Assembly (NCBI GenBank): GCA_023525715.1
Contig: CM042009.1
Span: 128,518,145-128,582,144, forward strand
DNA: 64,000 nucleotides
Source: Cichorium intybus
Taxonomy: Eukaryota; Streptophyta; Magnoliopsida; Asterales; Asteraceae
Direction: 5' to 3'
Position numbers and translations under genes: made by a program. This document shows positions 48,276 through 58,562 of the stretch, one piece after another; positions within the stretch are counted from its first letter, which is position 1; each line of letters begins with the position of its first letter. The notes below the pieces were generated by a model. It ran no database searches and had not been told where the DNA came from. It worked only from the letters and a program-made list of their open reading frames with translations.

Positions 48276-49406
48276 TGCAGAATCCTCTCAGATTTCATCT
48301 TCTATTGAGACTGCTTCTCTCGGAATCAATTACTTGACTCCAAATGATGACTCATTCAACCAGATGTTTTGTAAGTACATTTCTATGTTCCCTTCATTGA
48401 TGATTCAATTACTCCCACTGGTTCCTAGACCAGTTGTAAAGATCAATCAAACTGTCACATATACTGTGTCTCACGGTAAGGTTCTCTTATTTGGCAGCAA
48501 CCGGGCTCACCAATGCTTCCAGCAGTCGGATTACTTATCTGTACCATCTTTAGTGTTTTACCACTACTCGGTATATCACGCAGATCATAACTCCTTATGA
48601 CGGTGACAATAACTACTAGTCAAGCGAAGAGAGGGTATGTTAGGTTTATCAGGAATCTAATTCCTGGTCAAGGCCCAATGATGATTAAAGGTTCTTTCAC
48701 TTGGCTAATCCCTGAACTCATTCAATATTATTCTTATTCCCACTGTTTCCTTAGAACTTGAGCTCTTTCTAAAAGGACTCTTCTTTCAAAGGATAACCGG
48801 AATGGCTAATAAAATGACATTGCTGATCAGTTTCAGGCTTGTCATGAGATTCAGACGAATGCTACATGACCCTGGACTTTCTATGTATTAGTGGGACGAT
48901 CCCATCTTTACATTTCAGACAGTGTCGGCATAACCTACTTAGTCTAAGATATGGTCGGAATATGGTTTCTGCGGTCTGACTGGTTGAATATTTAATTCAT
49001 TGAAATACTAATCGGAAATATATCTTATACATCGAGGATCAAAACTATTTCGATCAATGCTCCATCATCTTCCCTAAGACACATTATAACCATTAGTGTT
49101 CTTGGAAGAGGATAAACTGTGAAACATTTTCTCAGTCTATGTAGTCATTCAGGTTCTGTTGATCTTATACTTCCTTTGAAATCCTTGAACACTTCAAGGT
49201 TCCAATCAACCGCTTATTCCGATAAGCGAAGCCATATTTGTCAAACTATTTGGCAAATATTTTGAAGCATAACTAATCGTGTTCTGTTCGAAGATTCGAG
49301 CAATACACAGTAACTTATGTGTCTATCGCTCAAAATCTTAATACCTTTACATCTCCATGTAAATTTATGACTTTGTTAATATTGTTCAAGACATGCAATC
49401 ATCACC

Positions 49407-49650
49407 TGACTCCAAGTCAAGTGATTCCAAAATCCTATCCATTGGATCTTTGGGTGATTCCTTTCTTGCCACAATTAATTTTATTAAGCACTCAATTCAT
49501 CATGTGACTCTAAGTCAAATGATTCCAAAGTCCTGTCCAACTGGACCTTTGGTTGAAGTGATTCTCATAAAATTTACTTTAACAATCATAAAGAACACAA
49601 TTTATAAGTCCAATCCCATTGGATGTATCAACATTCAAGTTATTGCCATT
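49407..49650. repeat. Tandem repeats with CCAAA/TTTGG hairpins
   Basis: Two copies of a 'gactcyaagtcaartgattccaaa' unit start near 49408 and 49505. Each carries a stem: CCAAAATCC...GGATCTTTGG (49427-49453) and CCAAAGTCC...GGACCTTTGG (49525-49552). A weaker third stem (tccaatcccattgga) follows near 49608. The stem bases change between copies, yet pairing is kept. Confidence 0.65.
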
Positions 49651-49804
49651 TATGCCATTAACACATTCACACAACATTTCGAGGATAATTAAAACAATCA
49701 TGTTTTAAAAGAAAATATTTTATTAAACCAGAATTATCCTCAGAATAATGTACTATGTGAATCCATGTCATATGTATCTATAAACTAATAACAAGAACAA
49801 ATAT

Positions 49805-50650
49805 CTAGCCTAACTCTAAAAAATGCACGAGCTCCAGATCTAATCCGAATATGCTCCTATGCGACAACATCCCGCATCCTACAGAGTCCGTGCATACAGA
49901 GCAAATGTGAGAAACACATCCTGTATCAAGGAAATGAGGATCAGGTATTCTGAGTTTTAAGATATTACTGAGTTTTCCAAACGGTTTGGCTTTGGAGCAT
50001 TTTTCCAATCTTTCTGTGACTGTGTCCCACCTTATGGATTCCCAGTTTGAAACATCGAACAATGAGTCCGGACGATCCGGATCATTTCTTGATGCACCTT
50101 AAAACTGGACTCAATCCTGAAGTAGCTGAATCATTAGAACTATGCTTCACCATGAACGACTCATACATAGTCGACATCGAATGCATTTCCACAATTGTCT
50201 TATCCGTTTACCCTTTCTGTTCATCTGGATGAACAGATCAGCGAGTCGAGCTAATGCTTAACTCCCGATCACAAAGGGAAACCAGTTTTATACTGTTCGC
50301 CTATGTAACCCTCAATCTTGGGAACATGCAAACTGGTGCTACTTCCTTTTAGCTTGCAACTTCAAGCTCTTTGAAGATCCTAGTTCGTTCCTTTTTTTTT
50401 TCAACCAGTTCTCAGAACCTTTCTTTAACCAGCTGTGCTAACTTATCTGACCCTAGGAATTCTAAATCTCTGCGGAACTCGGGGTCAATGATCAATAGCA
50501 TAAGGCAACGAACTTCCTTGTACTCAATAGTCAAGGAGTCATGCTCATCACAAGCTTCTGTATGATGCCATGTTTGGGAGCGGACACTCAGTCGGATATG
50601 GTTCGCCAGCAAAACTAAGAACTATTCTCTAATTGCAAAACCATATCACA
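49805..50650 (-). pseudogene. Copia-type gag and protease remnant
   Basis: The minus strand from about 50612 reads ACDEHDSLTIEYKEVRCLML and DPEFRRDLEFLGSDKLAQLV, the helical core of a Copia gag. After frame breaks, a second frame (49805-50062) reads LRIPDPHFLDTGCVSHICSV, which resembles the Copia protease active site (LDTGC-SHIC). The two parts lie in the correct order for a minus-oriented element, with stops and frame changes between them. No integrase or reverse transcriptase follows downstream, so it cannot move on its own. Confidence 0.6.
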
Positions 50651-51067
50651 CAGTCAAGGCCAGTCAGCCTTACCATATTTTAACAGGTGCTTTCTGAAGC
50701 TCTCAGAAATGGGTGAAGGAGGGGAAGGAGGAGAATGACACTTTCTTCAGACATATATAAAATTTGAATTTATTAGTTTAATTAATCCTTTTAAATAATT
50801 ACCCAATTTATTATTTAACAAGGCTAGGATCCAAAATACCCCAACTATGCTGTGAAGAGGGATGCCGTAATCACAACACAGTGGTCATTAAGGTAGATAA
50901 CTATTATCAATTTCAGTCTAATGAAATTCCTAGATCTGTGAGATTCATTGAACTGTTCAATGACATGTTTAATCTCGGATATGCCCCACCGTTTGTGACT
51001 GGGATGCCGAGGATCACAAACCGGGTGTGAATAACCATGCAAATTAGCTTGGTACTCTCGGGGTCCA

Positions 51068-51123
51068 TTATCATCTCAAATTGATGTGCTGGTTAACCAC
51101 ACACGCTCCATCAACAATGATAA
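51068..51123. repeat. Conserved-core hairpin, copy 3
   Basis: The core GTGCTGGTTAACCACACACG is followed by CTCCATC. The outer arm TTATCAT (51068-51074) pairs with ATGATAA (51117-51123), and the inner arm TTGATG (51081-51086) pairs with CATCAA (51109-51114). Confidence 0.75.
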
Positions 51124-51132
51124 CACCCGGGA

Positions 51133-51230
51133 AACCCATTGCCACTCTTTATGAACCCCCATTGGTGTGCCGGTAACCCACACACGCTCCACCAACGTTT
51201 CATAAAGTGCAATGTGCAATTTCATGGGTT
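51133..51230. repeat. Conserved-core hairpin, copy 4
   Basis: The core GTGCCGGTAACCCACACACG is followed by CTCCACC. Paired arms are AACCCAT (51133-51139) with ATGGGTT (51224-51230), CTTTATGAA (51147-51155) with TTCATAAAG (51199-51207), and TTGGTG (51162-51167) with CACCAA (51190-51195). The longest of the four structures. Confidence 0.78.
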
Positions 51231-51499
51231 AGCATCAAATTCACATTTTTTCTAAAGTAACTAGATTGGGAATTCTTGTACGGGTTCTAGTACTTTGATC
51301 ATTATACTTTTAATGATTAAGCGGTCCTATCAAAACTGTTCGGCTAACGACCCTCCACTGATCAGGCGAGCGATGGGTGAGAGTGAACACCCATTAGACC
51401 GCCATTTTATAGGCAGTCTCCTTATACCCACTTTATAGACCAGCTTCGTGAATGAGGCCTACTAATGATTTGACTAACCAATTTATCTTATACATATAG

Positions 51500-52085
51500 T
51501 ATTAACTTTTAATAATATATATAAGATGTATTTTAAACATTTTAAAAATATTCCTGGTTTATCTTTTAATTTCCTGAAATTTAACTATTAAACTTCAAAT
51601 TAAATTAAACCTTTAATTTGATTTAATTGATCTTTTAATTAAACTATTAATTAAATTAATTAAATATTGATATTTTAAACCTTTTAAAATATTTTAGGAT
51701 TTATCCTTTAATTTTCGAAATTTAACCATTAAATTAAAATTAAATTAAATCCCTTGAATTATCTTTTAATTAAACAATTAATTAAATTAATTCAAATGTA
51801 GATAGGTTTTTCCAAATTAATCAAATCAATTTAAACATATCTTAAACCCCTAATTATCGAATTCAAAAAAATGGGTTTAAGGTTATCCAATTAATTAACC
51901 AATTTAAAGTTACCAAAAATAGAAAACCTTCCAAAACCCTAATGCCAATTTTCGAAAATTACCAGGGGAGGGGATAGGGTTTCTAAAAAAAAACAAACCC
52001 TAAATCGATTCAGGCCCAAAAAGGATTTATAAACTTTAAACCCTAATTTTAGGAAAACTATTACAGCAATTCAATAAGAAAACAA
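51500..52085. other. AT-rich leader region between the gag remnant and the LTR
   Basis: Very AT-rich with many 'ttaattaa'/'aaattaaatt' phrases and no open frame; on the minus strand this is the untranslated leader upstream of gag. Confidence 0.45.
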
Positions 52086-52087
52086 CC

Positions 52088-52103
52088 ATTTGCTCTGAAA
52101 CCA
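52088..52103 (-). other. Primer binding site of the Copia-type element
   Basis: The minus strand reads TGGTTTCAGAGC one base inside the LTR end, one mismatch from the initiator tRNA-Met site TGGTATCAGAGC. A further 'aaatgg' follows. Confidence 0.65.
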
Positions 52104-52104
52104 C

Positions 52105-52799
52105 TGAAAGATTTTCCGCAACCATGAACTAAATAACCTAAGTTCACATGCAACCTAGAAAAGATCTATGTTTTCTTACTTTGAACATGTAACTAATTCC
52201 TAAAGGCCAAACAAAAATTAATTAAAAGAATAAATTAGAAAAACTAACCTTTAGTTTTAATCTTGAAGTTAAGCAGCACAAGTGTCCTGCCTCAAATGAG
52301 ATCACACCTAGGGAGCCAGAGGAAGGTCACGAAAATTCCAGAGAGAATAATAGAATGAGCACCAAATAATGAGGTCTAGTGGTCCCTATTTATAGGGAAA
52401 CAAGAAACCCTAGCCGTTAGCCATTTTCCGGATTATACGTACGCGCGCCACGGCCTATACATTGGCGCGCCGCGCGCCGCAATTCAACTATTGAATTTGT
52501 ACGACTTTAATCCCTGGCTTCCTGATTAATCTAATTAATGCCACATAAATTAATCCAATTAATTCCTGATTAATTATTAATCAATCAATATAGTTTCTAA
52601 TTAATATATTATCACTTTAATATATTAACAAACCATATCTTTTATTTCTATTGATTTATTAATCCCATAATAAACCAACCTTTCTCTCTTCCGAACTTTC
52701 TACCAAACCTCCAGCTATGAGGGCAACCCAAATGGACTTTGTTTCTATGAATTAGGTAAATACAAATTATAAGTCATGGCTTAGACACCTAATCCAACA
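52105..52799 (-). repeat. 5' LTR of the Copia-type element
   Basis: 695 bp, TGTTGG...CTTTCA on the minus strand. Its inner 235 bases are nearly identical to 36731-36939 plus 46116-46140, the truncated partner copy. It includes a GC-rich 'acgcgcgccacggc..ggcgcgccgcgcgccgc' stretch near 52441-52480 that is out of character with the AT-rich surroundings. Confidence 0.82.
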
Positions 52800-52804
52800 G
52801 AACT

Positions 52805-52989
52805 CTCATGAAGATTATGAAGTCGGGAGGATATAATGTGGAGATGGAGATGGCATGACAATCGTGGTGGTCATGTAGGGTAATGATGGATCCATAATGT
52901 AGGTTATAGAGATTGTGTCATAGGTATTTTACTATGTATCGTCTGAATTAGTTGTTCTGTGTTTGTTGCATGATGATGGCATGTGTGTA

Positions 52990-53044
<55 letters not shown>

Positions 53045-53660
53045 AGGGTTTGTGAAAAGCTATAGCCCAATTACACAAATACACCTCCAACTTCTCACTT
53101 GTCCAACATTAGTCCTTGAGACACATTTTACTTTTAGACTTTTTTCAGCATACTAGCACTAACTTCCATGTTGATTATGATCTAGATATTGACTAAATTT
53201 TCAAAAACTTACAACACAAAAGTTGTAGATAAATTTGTCTTCTTTTCAGCATATTAATTTTGAGTCGCCTTAACCAGAGACTCTCATAGTCGAATATGAT
53301 GACAACAATGCAATGTGGTCAATTTTCTAACACTTTCATTTTTTTATCATTTCCATTTTAGCATCTGGATATCAAAACATGTAGTTTTCGTTTATATCCA
53401 ACGTTAATCCCCATAACAGATAAAATATATTTTTATAACTTTGCTCAAAATTCATCTTGCTTAATTCATTTTACACTCAAAATCGATTTATAATTTAAAT
53501 TCAAGGATAATTTTGATGATTTTAAGAGTTTTAGTGATCAAATTTTGAGCACTAAATAATGAACTTCTCACAATTATTCATATTATAGTTCATTATGAAC
53601 CGGTCATAATGATTTGAGCAAATTATTCAAAATTAGCATGACTGCTAACTTTGTGCCCAT
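52805..53660. other. Spacer with (GT)n(AT)n microsatellite
   Basis: A compound microsatellite, (GT)n then (AT)n, lies at about 52984-53032. The rest is AT-rich with no gene seen. Confidence 0.6.
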
Positions 53661-54090
53661 AAGTAATCCTAGACTCTCTAGTCGGTCAATGTAGCTCTTC
53701 ATTTTTAATGCACGAGTTCCCACTGATAAACCCTCCTCCATCTTGTACACATGGAATGATCTAATAATATCAAATAGTATTTACTTGGATTGTTGTTGAA
53801 ACATGTTCTTAAGCCCAGCAAACATCTTGTATGCTTTAAGGTTATCTAGATCCTTGTGGACGTCTAGGATCAGACTCACAAACATAAGGTATGGGACCTC
53901 ATTTAGTTTATCAAAAATTTCCATGGCATACATTTCAAATAGTAGTAGATGAGTCTTCACAAGGTACCTTATGTAAGAGTTTTTAGTGACATCTATCTCC
54001 TCCTCGTGCTTGTGGACAATCCTTTAATTGTGATATCAGTCTATGAAGTTAGATTCACTGAACTTGTCCTTCTTCAACAAAGAACATATT
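53660..54090 (-). pseudogene. Copia gag remnant
   Basis: The minus strand reads, with breaks, RYLVKTHLLLFEMYAMEIF, LDVHKDLDNLKAYKMFAGLK and GTRALKMKSYIDRLESLG, the successive helices of a Copia gag. The frame is broken by stops (for example after MFQQQSK) and nothing of pol follows. No LTR was found around it, so it is an old fragment. Confidence 0.6.
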
Positions 54091-54849
54091 GATAGATTGT
54101 TTATGGATATAATAACAGTCTACAAAAAAATATAAACTTCTATTTTTTTCTTTGTATTTTCGATATTCATAATTTATAATTAACCATCATTGTGTATGTG
54201 GAAACGTTAATTAAATAAAGACTAAGATCTATATTAAAACTTCTTATCATGTGTAATCACATACAATAATAATTTTAATCCGTATGTAGTACACACCAAT
54301 TTTAACACAAGTACAACTCTTCAATCTTTTATGAGACTCTGGACAAGAACAGGTGTCCAAACGACATGTTTAGTCCCATCATTGCCCTGTGTTTAGCGAC
54401 ACATATTAAATTAACTTAATAGGAACCACAATTTTGAGTTATTGCGTTTGATCAATTCCAAAAATTCATCTTAGATTTGTAATATTTTTAGGTGAGACCA
54501 TACCCAAAAACTACACCTGCAAGTGTTTCAATGACTGGAAAACAATATTTATATTTGAAAGCTTTGTTATTTATATAATCTTTATTAGACAAAATTAATG
54601 TAATGAAAATTTGAATGCATACAAAAGATTCGTCAACAAAATTTGTTAAAAGACTATTAAATAATTTTGTTTTTTCGTTAAAACTAGTTTAAACAAAATT
54701 TTAAGCTATAATTTATAACAAATTTGAAACTCATTTAGATTTACCGAGTTCTATGTAATAAACAATCTATTTAAAAACTCATTTGATTGCTTTATTTTTT
54801 TCTCAGTAGAAACAATATGAAATGCATAAAATCATATTACACACATATA
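54091..54849. other. AT-rich spacer
   Basis: No gene or element end recognised between the gag remnant and the Helitron start. Confidence 0.4.
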
Positions 54850-56051
54850 TCTATTATAATAAAAGACTCTGTAACTTGCCACATGTCCTATTATTTGACT
54901 CCATTTTTGCCAACTGTCGTCTTCTTATATCCCTAACTATTACTTTTCCTGTTCATTCACTTCCTTTGATATTATCCATCTCCTCTATCTTCAAAAATAG
55001 CGGCACCCATACATTTGGAAAACCCTAAAGACAGATGCCACCTTTCTTTATCTGAACCCTCTAACAACGTATTCCACCACCATCACCATGATCACACCAC
55101 CATATATGGAGACCACCCTGTTTTCAACTTTCATCTTTCTAAACATTTCAATTCTTTTTTCTTCCCACATCATCACTATCCATTCGTCGTCGCCGACTGT
55201 TGCCTTTCCAGTCATCCTTCTTATTGACCCTCCTTTAAATACCTTCCTCGGTTCCCTCTCCTCTATTTTTTGTGAAAGCGCAAGCAAACACCATTGGTTA
55301 AGCCAGACATAAGCAAAGGCATATTCCAGTTGAGGTTTGTTACGTTTACCTCTCCTCACTTTCGTTATTAGCCAAGAATTGGTCACATATCCTTATGCTA
55401 TTTGAACTCAGACAAGTCTCCCACTCTATTGAAATTCTTTTTTAACAAATATATATAAGTAACAAACCAAGAAATATAAAGGTAATTCACTAATTATGAT
55501 TCTATTAATTTGACAATCTTCCTCTATACCTTAAATTCTATTTTTTTCTAATCCTCATGAAAGTATCATCAAAATACCTTAATCTATAGAGAACCTAATG
55601 TTATATTTTCTTTACCAGGTGATTACACATCTAGATCCGTGGTTATGGTGATTAGGTGCAAATGATTTATGATCTTTTAAATTGATTGATCACTTTCTTA
55701 GCAGTAGGAGATGGAATCAGAATGAGAGACTGGGGTTAGTATTAATATTTGTATTTTGGTCATAATGGCATCTTTATGTTTTTCAATTTTCAATTTTGAA
55801 ATTCAAGTATGGTTTCCTTCATGTTCTAATTCTATCATATGGTTAACTTTAATAATTACAACATCTGCTCTCAGGTGTTACATATTCAGGTTTATGAGTC
55901 ATGGATATTTATTTTTCTCTTTTCTCAAAATCATCTATTTTTTTGGTTACTTCATAAACTTATCATGTCTGAGGTTATATGGTGGAATTGGATACCAACT
56001 TATAAGCTTGGCATTATTAACCAACTTACCATTTTTGTAAACACAATTATA

Positions 56052-56620
56052 TCACAATTTGACGCTATTTTGGTTACCGATTCAAGATCTTTACTATGTG
56101 GAATATTGACAAACAATGTTAATTTTGTCTTGAAGAATCCTTATATGGATTCCTACTTTTCACTAATTAGCCAATGTGATAACTAAAGAAATTGCAACAA
56201 GAGTAGACGCTCATGATATTGATTTCGAGAACACACTTGTGTCAAAAGTGATGAAAAGAAAGCCCCTTTTTGTACTTTCTAATACTCTTGATGTTGAAGC
56301 CTTACAAAAATGGTCCAAGGTGAGTATTAACTCTTTTCTTTACTTAAGATTGAAAAATGTTTATATGATACAATTATACGTATAGAACGAGCAGGTGAAC
56401 AGAGGAAAGTCATAGCAGCTATTGTTGAAGGTGTTGAGAAGCATCGTGGATCTTTTGTTTGCGGTTAGTCGAATATTTTTCACTTATGCACTTCAAAAGT
56501 TATAATTTTTTAAACCATATGAGTAAAAATCAAACAGGTGCTAACACGTTTGTTGAATCACTCCGTGAGCGAATGTTCATACCATCTTTATCTACCATAA
56601 TCTCTCAGAATCTAAAGTAG
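56052..56620 (+). pseudogene. Captured CBS-domain/PB1 protein gene fragment
   Basis: Four collinear blocks match successive parts of plant CBSCBPB-type proteins (two CBS pairs plus a PB1 domain). They are SQFDAILVTDSRSLLCGIL (about 56052-56117), ITKEIATRVDAHDIDFENT and LVSKVMKRKPLFVLSNTL (56179-56319), ERAGEQRKVIAAIVEGVEKH (about 56379-56464), and NTFVESLRERMFIPSLSTII (about 56537-56620, stop). Intron-like sequence with GT/AG borders separates them. A CBS1 exon between blocks two and three, and everything after block four including PB1, is missing. It is therefore a truncated genomic copy, not a retrocopy. The family function is adenosine-nucleotide sensing by CBS pairs; this copy cannot fold a complete pair. 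Confidence 0.75.
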
Positions 56621-57506
56621 TTAATAGCTTTACTTTATTTTTCTTTTCTTTTTTTCTTTTGTGAACTCGACCGTATTAGATTTACTTCATATATGAAATA
56701 TATCGATGATTTCCACAAAATAATACCAGGGTTGTCGCTGTTTCACCATATTTGATTTTGCATTTCCTCTTCCCTAGTTCACATGATAATGGTATTATTT
56801 TATTCTTCTCCACCTTATGTACTAAATAGTTGCAAGTTTGATTTTACTCGATTATTGAAACATCACAATAAGGCGATAACTATTTCCTCCATACTTTTCG
56901 AAACACTATGAGTTATTTTGGTTTTTAATACATCTTTGTTACTTATAAGGTTTATTATATGCTCTTTTTATCCATGATTTGTTTTTCTAAGATGCAAGGA
57001 ATCGCCCATTTCCGCAACATCAACTCCAACACAATCCATATGACTGAAATAGCAACTATTGGTCATTTTTTGATCAAACAAGTAACTTCTTGATGATTAA
57101 TAAACGATTTACTCAATTTTGGCATGCTTATGAACCACTCCTTTATTGATCTCTAATGATTGATCTTCAAACATGATCGGTGGATCAAGTATGGATCTTA
57201 AAACCAAAGCAAGAGTAAGTATTTATTCGTTCACTTATATTTTCTCTTCCTTTTCTTCTTTGGACTTATTCACGTTTAATTTATTGGGTTTTTTTAAAGA
57301 CTTTTAAAGGACCATTATAATGCGTAGTCGTTGATACCCAAAATATTTTTCAACCTTTTTTGTTGATTTCTTGGATTAAAAATGTGTTCTTGATGACCGA
57401 AACAATCCTCAAGCAATCTTCAAAGGCACTACTAGTGTAAATTATGCCTGAAGATATACTACGGGTTAATGGTAAGAGTTACAAATTTGAAATTTGTAAA
57501 ATATTA

Positions 57507-57760
57507 CTCCCTCCGTCCCAAAATGATAGTCCATGTTTCCTTTTTAGTTTGTCCCAAAATGTTAGTCCACTTCTAAATATAAATGACATCTTTACCAAAA
57601 TACCCTTAACTTTAATTGTAACAGCCAACACATCTAGTGCCGACATTAAATGCAAAGAAAGGGTAAAACAGTCATTTTGTGGGAAAAAGTAAGATGCATT
57701 TAATGTTTTCTTAATCTGTGTGTTTTTTGTCTGTGAACTATCATTTTGGGACGGAAGGAG
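57507..57760. mobile_element. Stowaway-like MITE
   Basis: 254 bp. CTCCCTCCGTCCCAAAATGA at the left is matched, with one mismatch over 24 bases, by the complement of the right end, and TA flanks both sides (57505-57506 and 57761-57762). CTCCCTCCGTCCC ends and TA duplication are the hallmark of Stowaway/Tc1-Mariner MITEs. It is nested in the Helitron. Confidence 0.93.
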
Positions 57761-58109
57761 TATGTAGTTACCGTAGTTTAAAACTATTTTTTTTTTTAGG
57801 AATTTGAGCCACAATTTATTGTCAGGGCTGTTGGGAATGCATTTATAGGCCTGTGGGAACGTTTCAGTTGTTTTGGTTAAATTATGACATTCTACTTTCA
57901 TTTGTTTTTTCATTTTTAGTCCCTATAATCAAATACAACAATATAGTTTCTATCATTTTCTAGAAATAGCAACACCTTTTTCAGATAAAGATAGCAATGC
58001 ACTTTCTAAACTTTTATTAAAAGAGCTACGTACTTTCTAGAAATTTTATTAAAATAGTTGTTTTCGATTTCTGGAAAATGCAATGTACTTTTCTTATATA
58101 TGTTGTATG

Positions 58110-58162
58110 TACGTGTGTGTGTGTTTGTATGTATCTATTGTGTATGTGTGTGTGTGTGTGTG
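58110..58162. repeat. Imperfect (GT)n microsatellite
   Basis: GT-rich stretch interrupted by TT and ATCTA, inside the Helitron near its 3' half. Confidence 0.7.
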
Positions 58163-58562
58163 AATCTGTCAGTGATGGTCTCTCTAACCCTTGGTTTTGT
58201 AGATTTCCTTATAGAGGAGCAGTGGAGCATCATTTGTTGCTTCTAAATTCGTAATAGACTTAATTAATGAATTTCTTGATACAATACGTTCTTGATGCAA
58301 TAGTCAAGTATTGAATTGGACTTTTACATCTCCTTTTATATTGATTATTGAATTAGCCCTGTGCTTATCTTTTGAGGTTATTGAATTGGTCTTTTAGCTT
58401 TTCTTTCTAGATTGATTATTGAATTTGTTTTTTTTTTTACTTTTCCTTTTAGATTGTTGCAATGAATTTTCAATATATCAAATTGTATGATTAAATAAAA
58501 TGTTTTTTTATTATATAAGTTTTTAAATTGCTAATCGTATAAGACACGAGTTTGTAACCTAG

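Larger units (their letters stand above)
46116..49800 (-). other. Non-coding, hairpin-dense interior of the Copia-type element
   Basis: After about 25 bases of truncated LTR, this stretch has no credible coding frame on either strand. It is instead filled with short inverted repeats. Examples with perfect arms are CGCTTAT/ATAAGCG (49211-49228), CCTTGAA/TTCAAGG (49183-49199), ATATTTG/CAAATAT (49234-49260), TTTACAT/ATGTAAA (49346-49363), ATCTATC/GATAGAT (47661-47675) and CATTAC/GTAATG (47729-47745 and 47896-47912). Several hairpins are repeated in tandem. In a full-length Copia element this would be the pol region; here it seems to have been replaced or never present. Confidence 0.6.
36731..52799 (-). 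mobile_element. Copia-type non-autonomous retrotransposon, minus orientation, host of a nested element
   Basis: The outer ends are TGAAAG at 36731 and CCAACA at 52799 (TGTTGG...CTTTCA on the minus strand), flanked by the duplication gaact at 36726-36730 and 52800-52804. The right LTR (52105-52799) is complete. The left LTR shares only its last about 235 bp (36731-36939 continued at 46116-46140), so its 5' part was lost. A primer site lies just inside the right LTR. Only gag and protease remnants are coding (about 49800-50650, minus); no reverse transcriptase or integrase was found. Without the nested 9.2-kb chromovirus the element is about 6.9 kb. TGTTGGA LTR ends, the gag type and the protease motif point to Copia. 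Confidence 0.82.
54850..58562 (+). mobile_element. Helitron carrying captured gene fragments
   Basis: The 5' end TCTATTATAATAAAAGACTC follows a host A (54849). The 3' end CTAG (58559-58562) precedes a host T. A short hairpin, TCGT/ACGA at 58535-58549, lies ten bases before the end. These match the small Helitron at 3434, including GTAAC and CCACATGTC near the 5' end. At 3713 bp it lacks Rep-helicase. It contains collinear exon fragments with introns from a CBS/PB1-type gene (56052-56620) and a Stowaway-like MITE (57507-57760). Other stretches, such as 55018-55390 and MPEDILRVNGKSYKFEI at 57444, may come from further sources; the latter faintly recalls RPA-type OB-fold proteins common in Helitrons. 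Confidence 0.75.

Noticed and set aside
47206..51230. Hammerhead ribozyme (retrozyme) interpretation of the repeated hairpins
   Set aside because: The catalytic CUGAUGA and GAAA boxes are not present in the required order on either strand.
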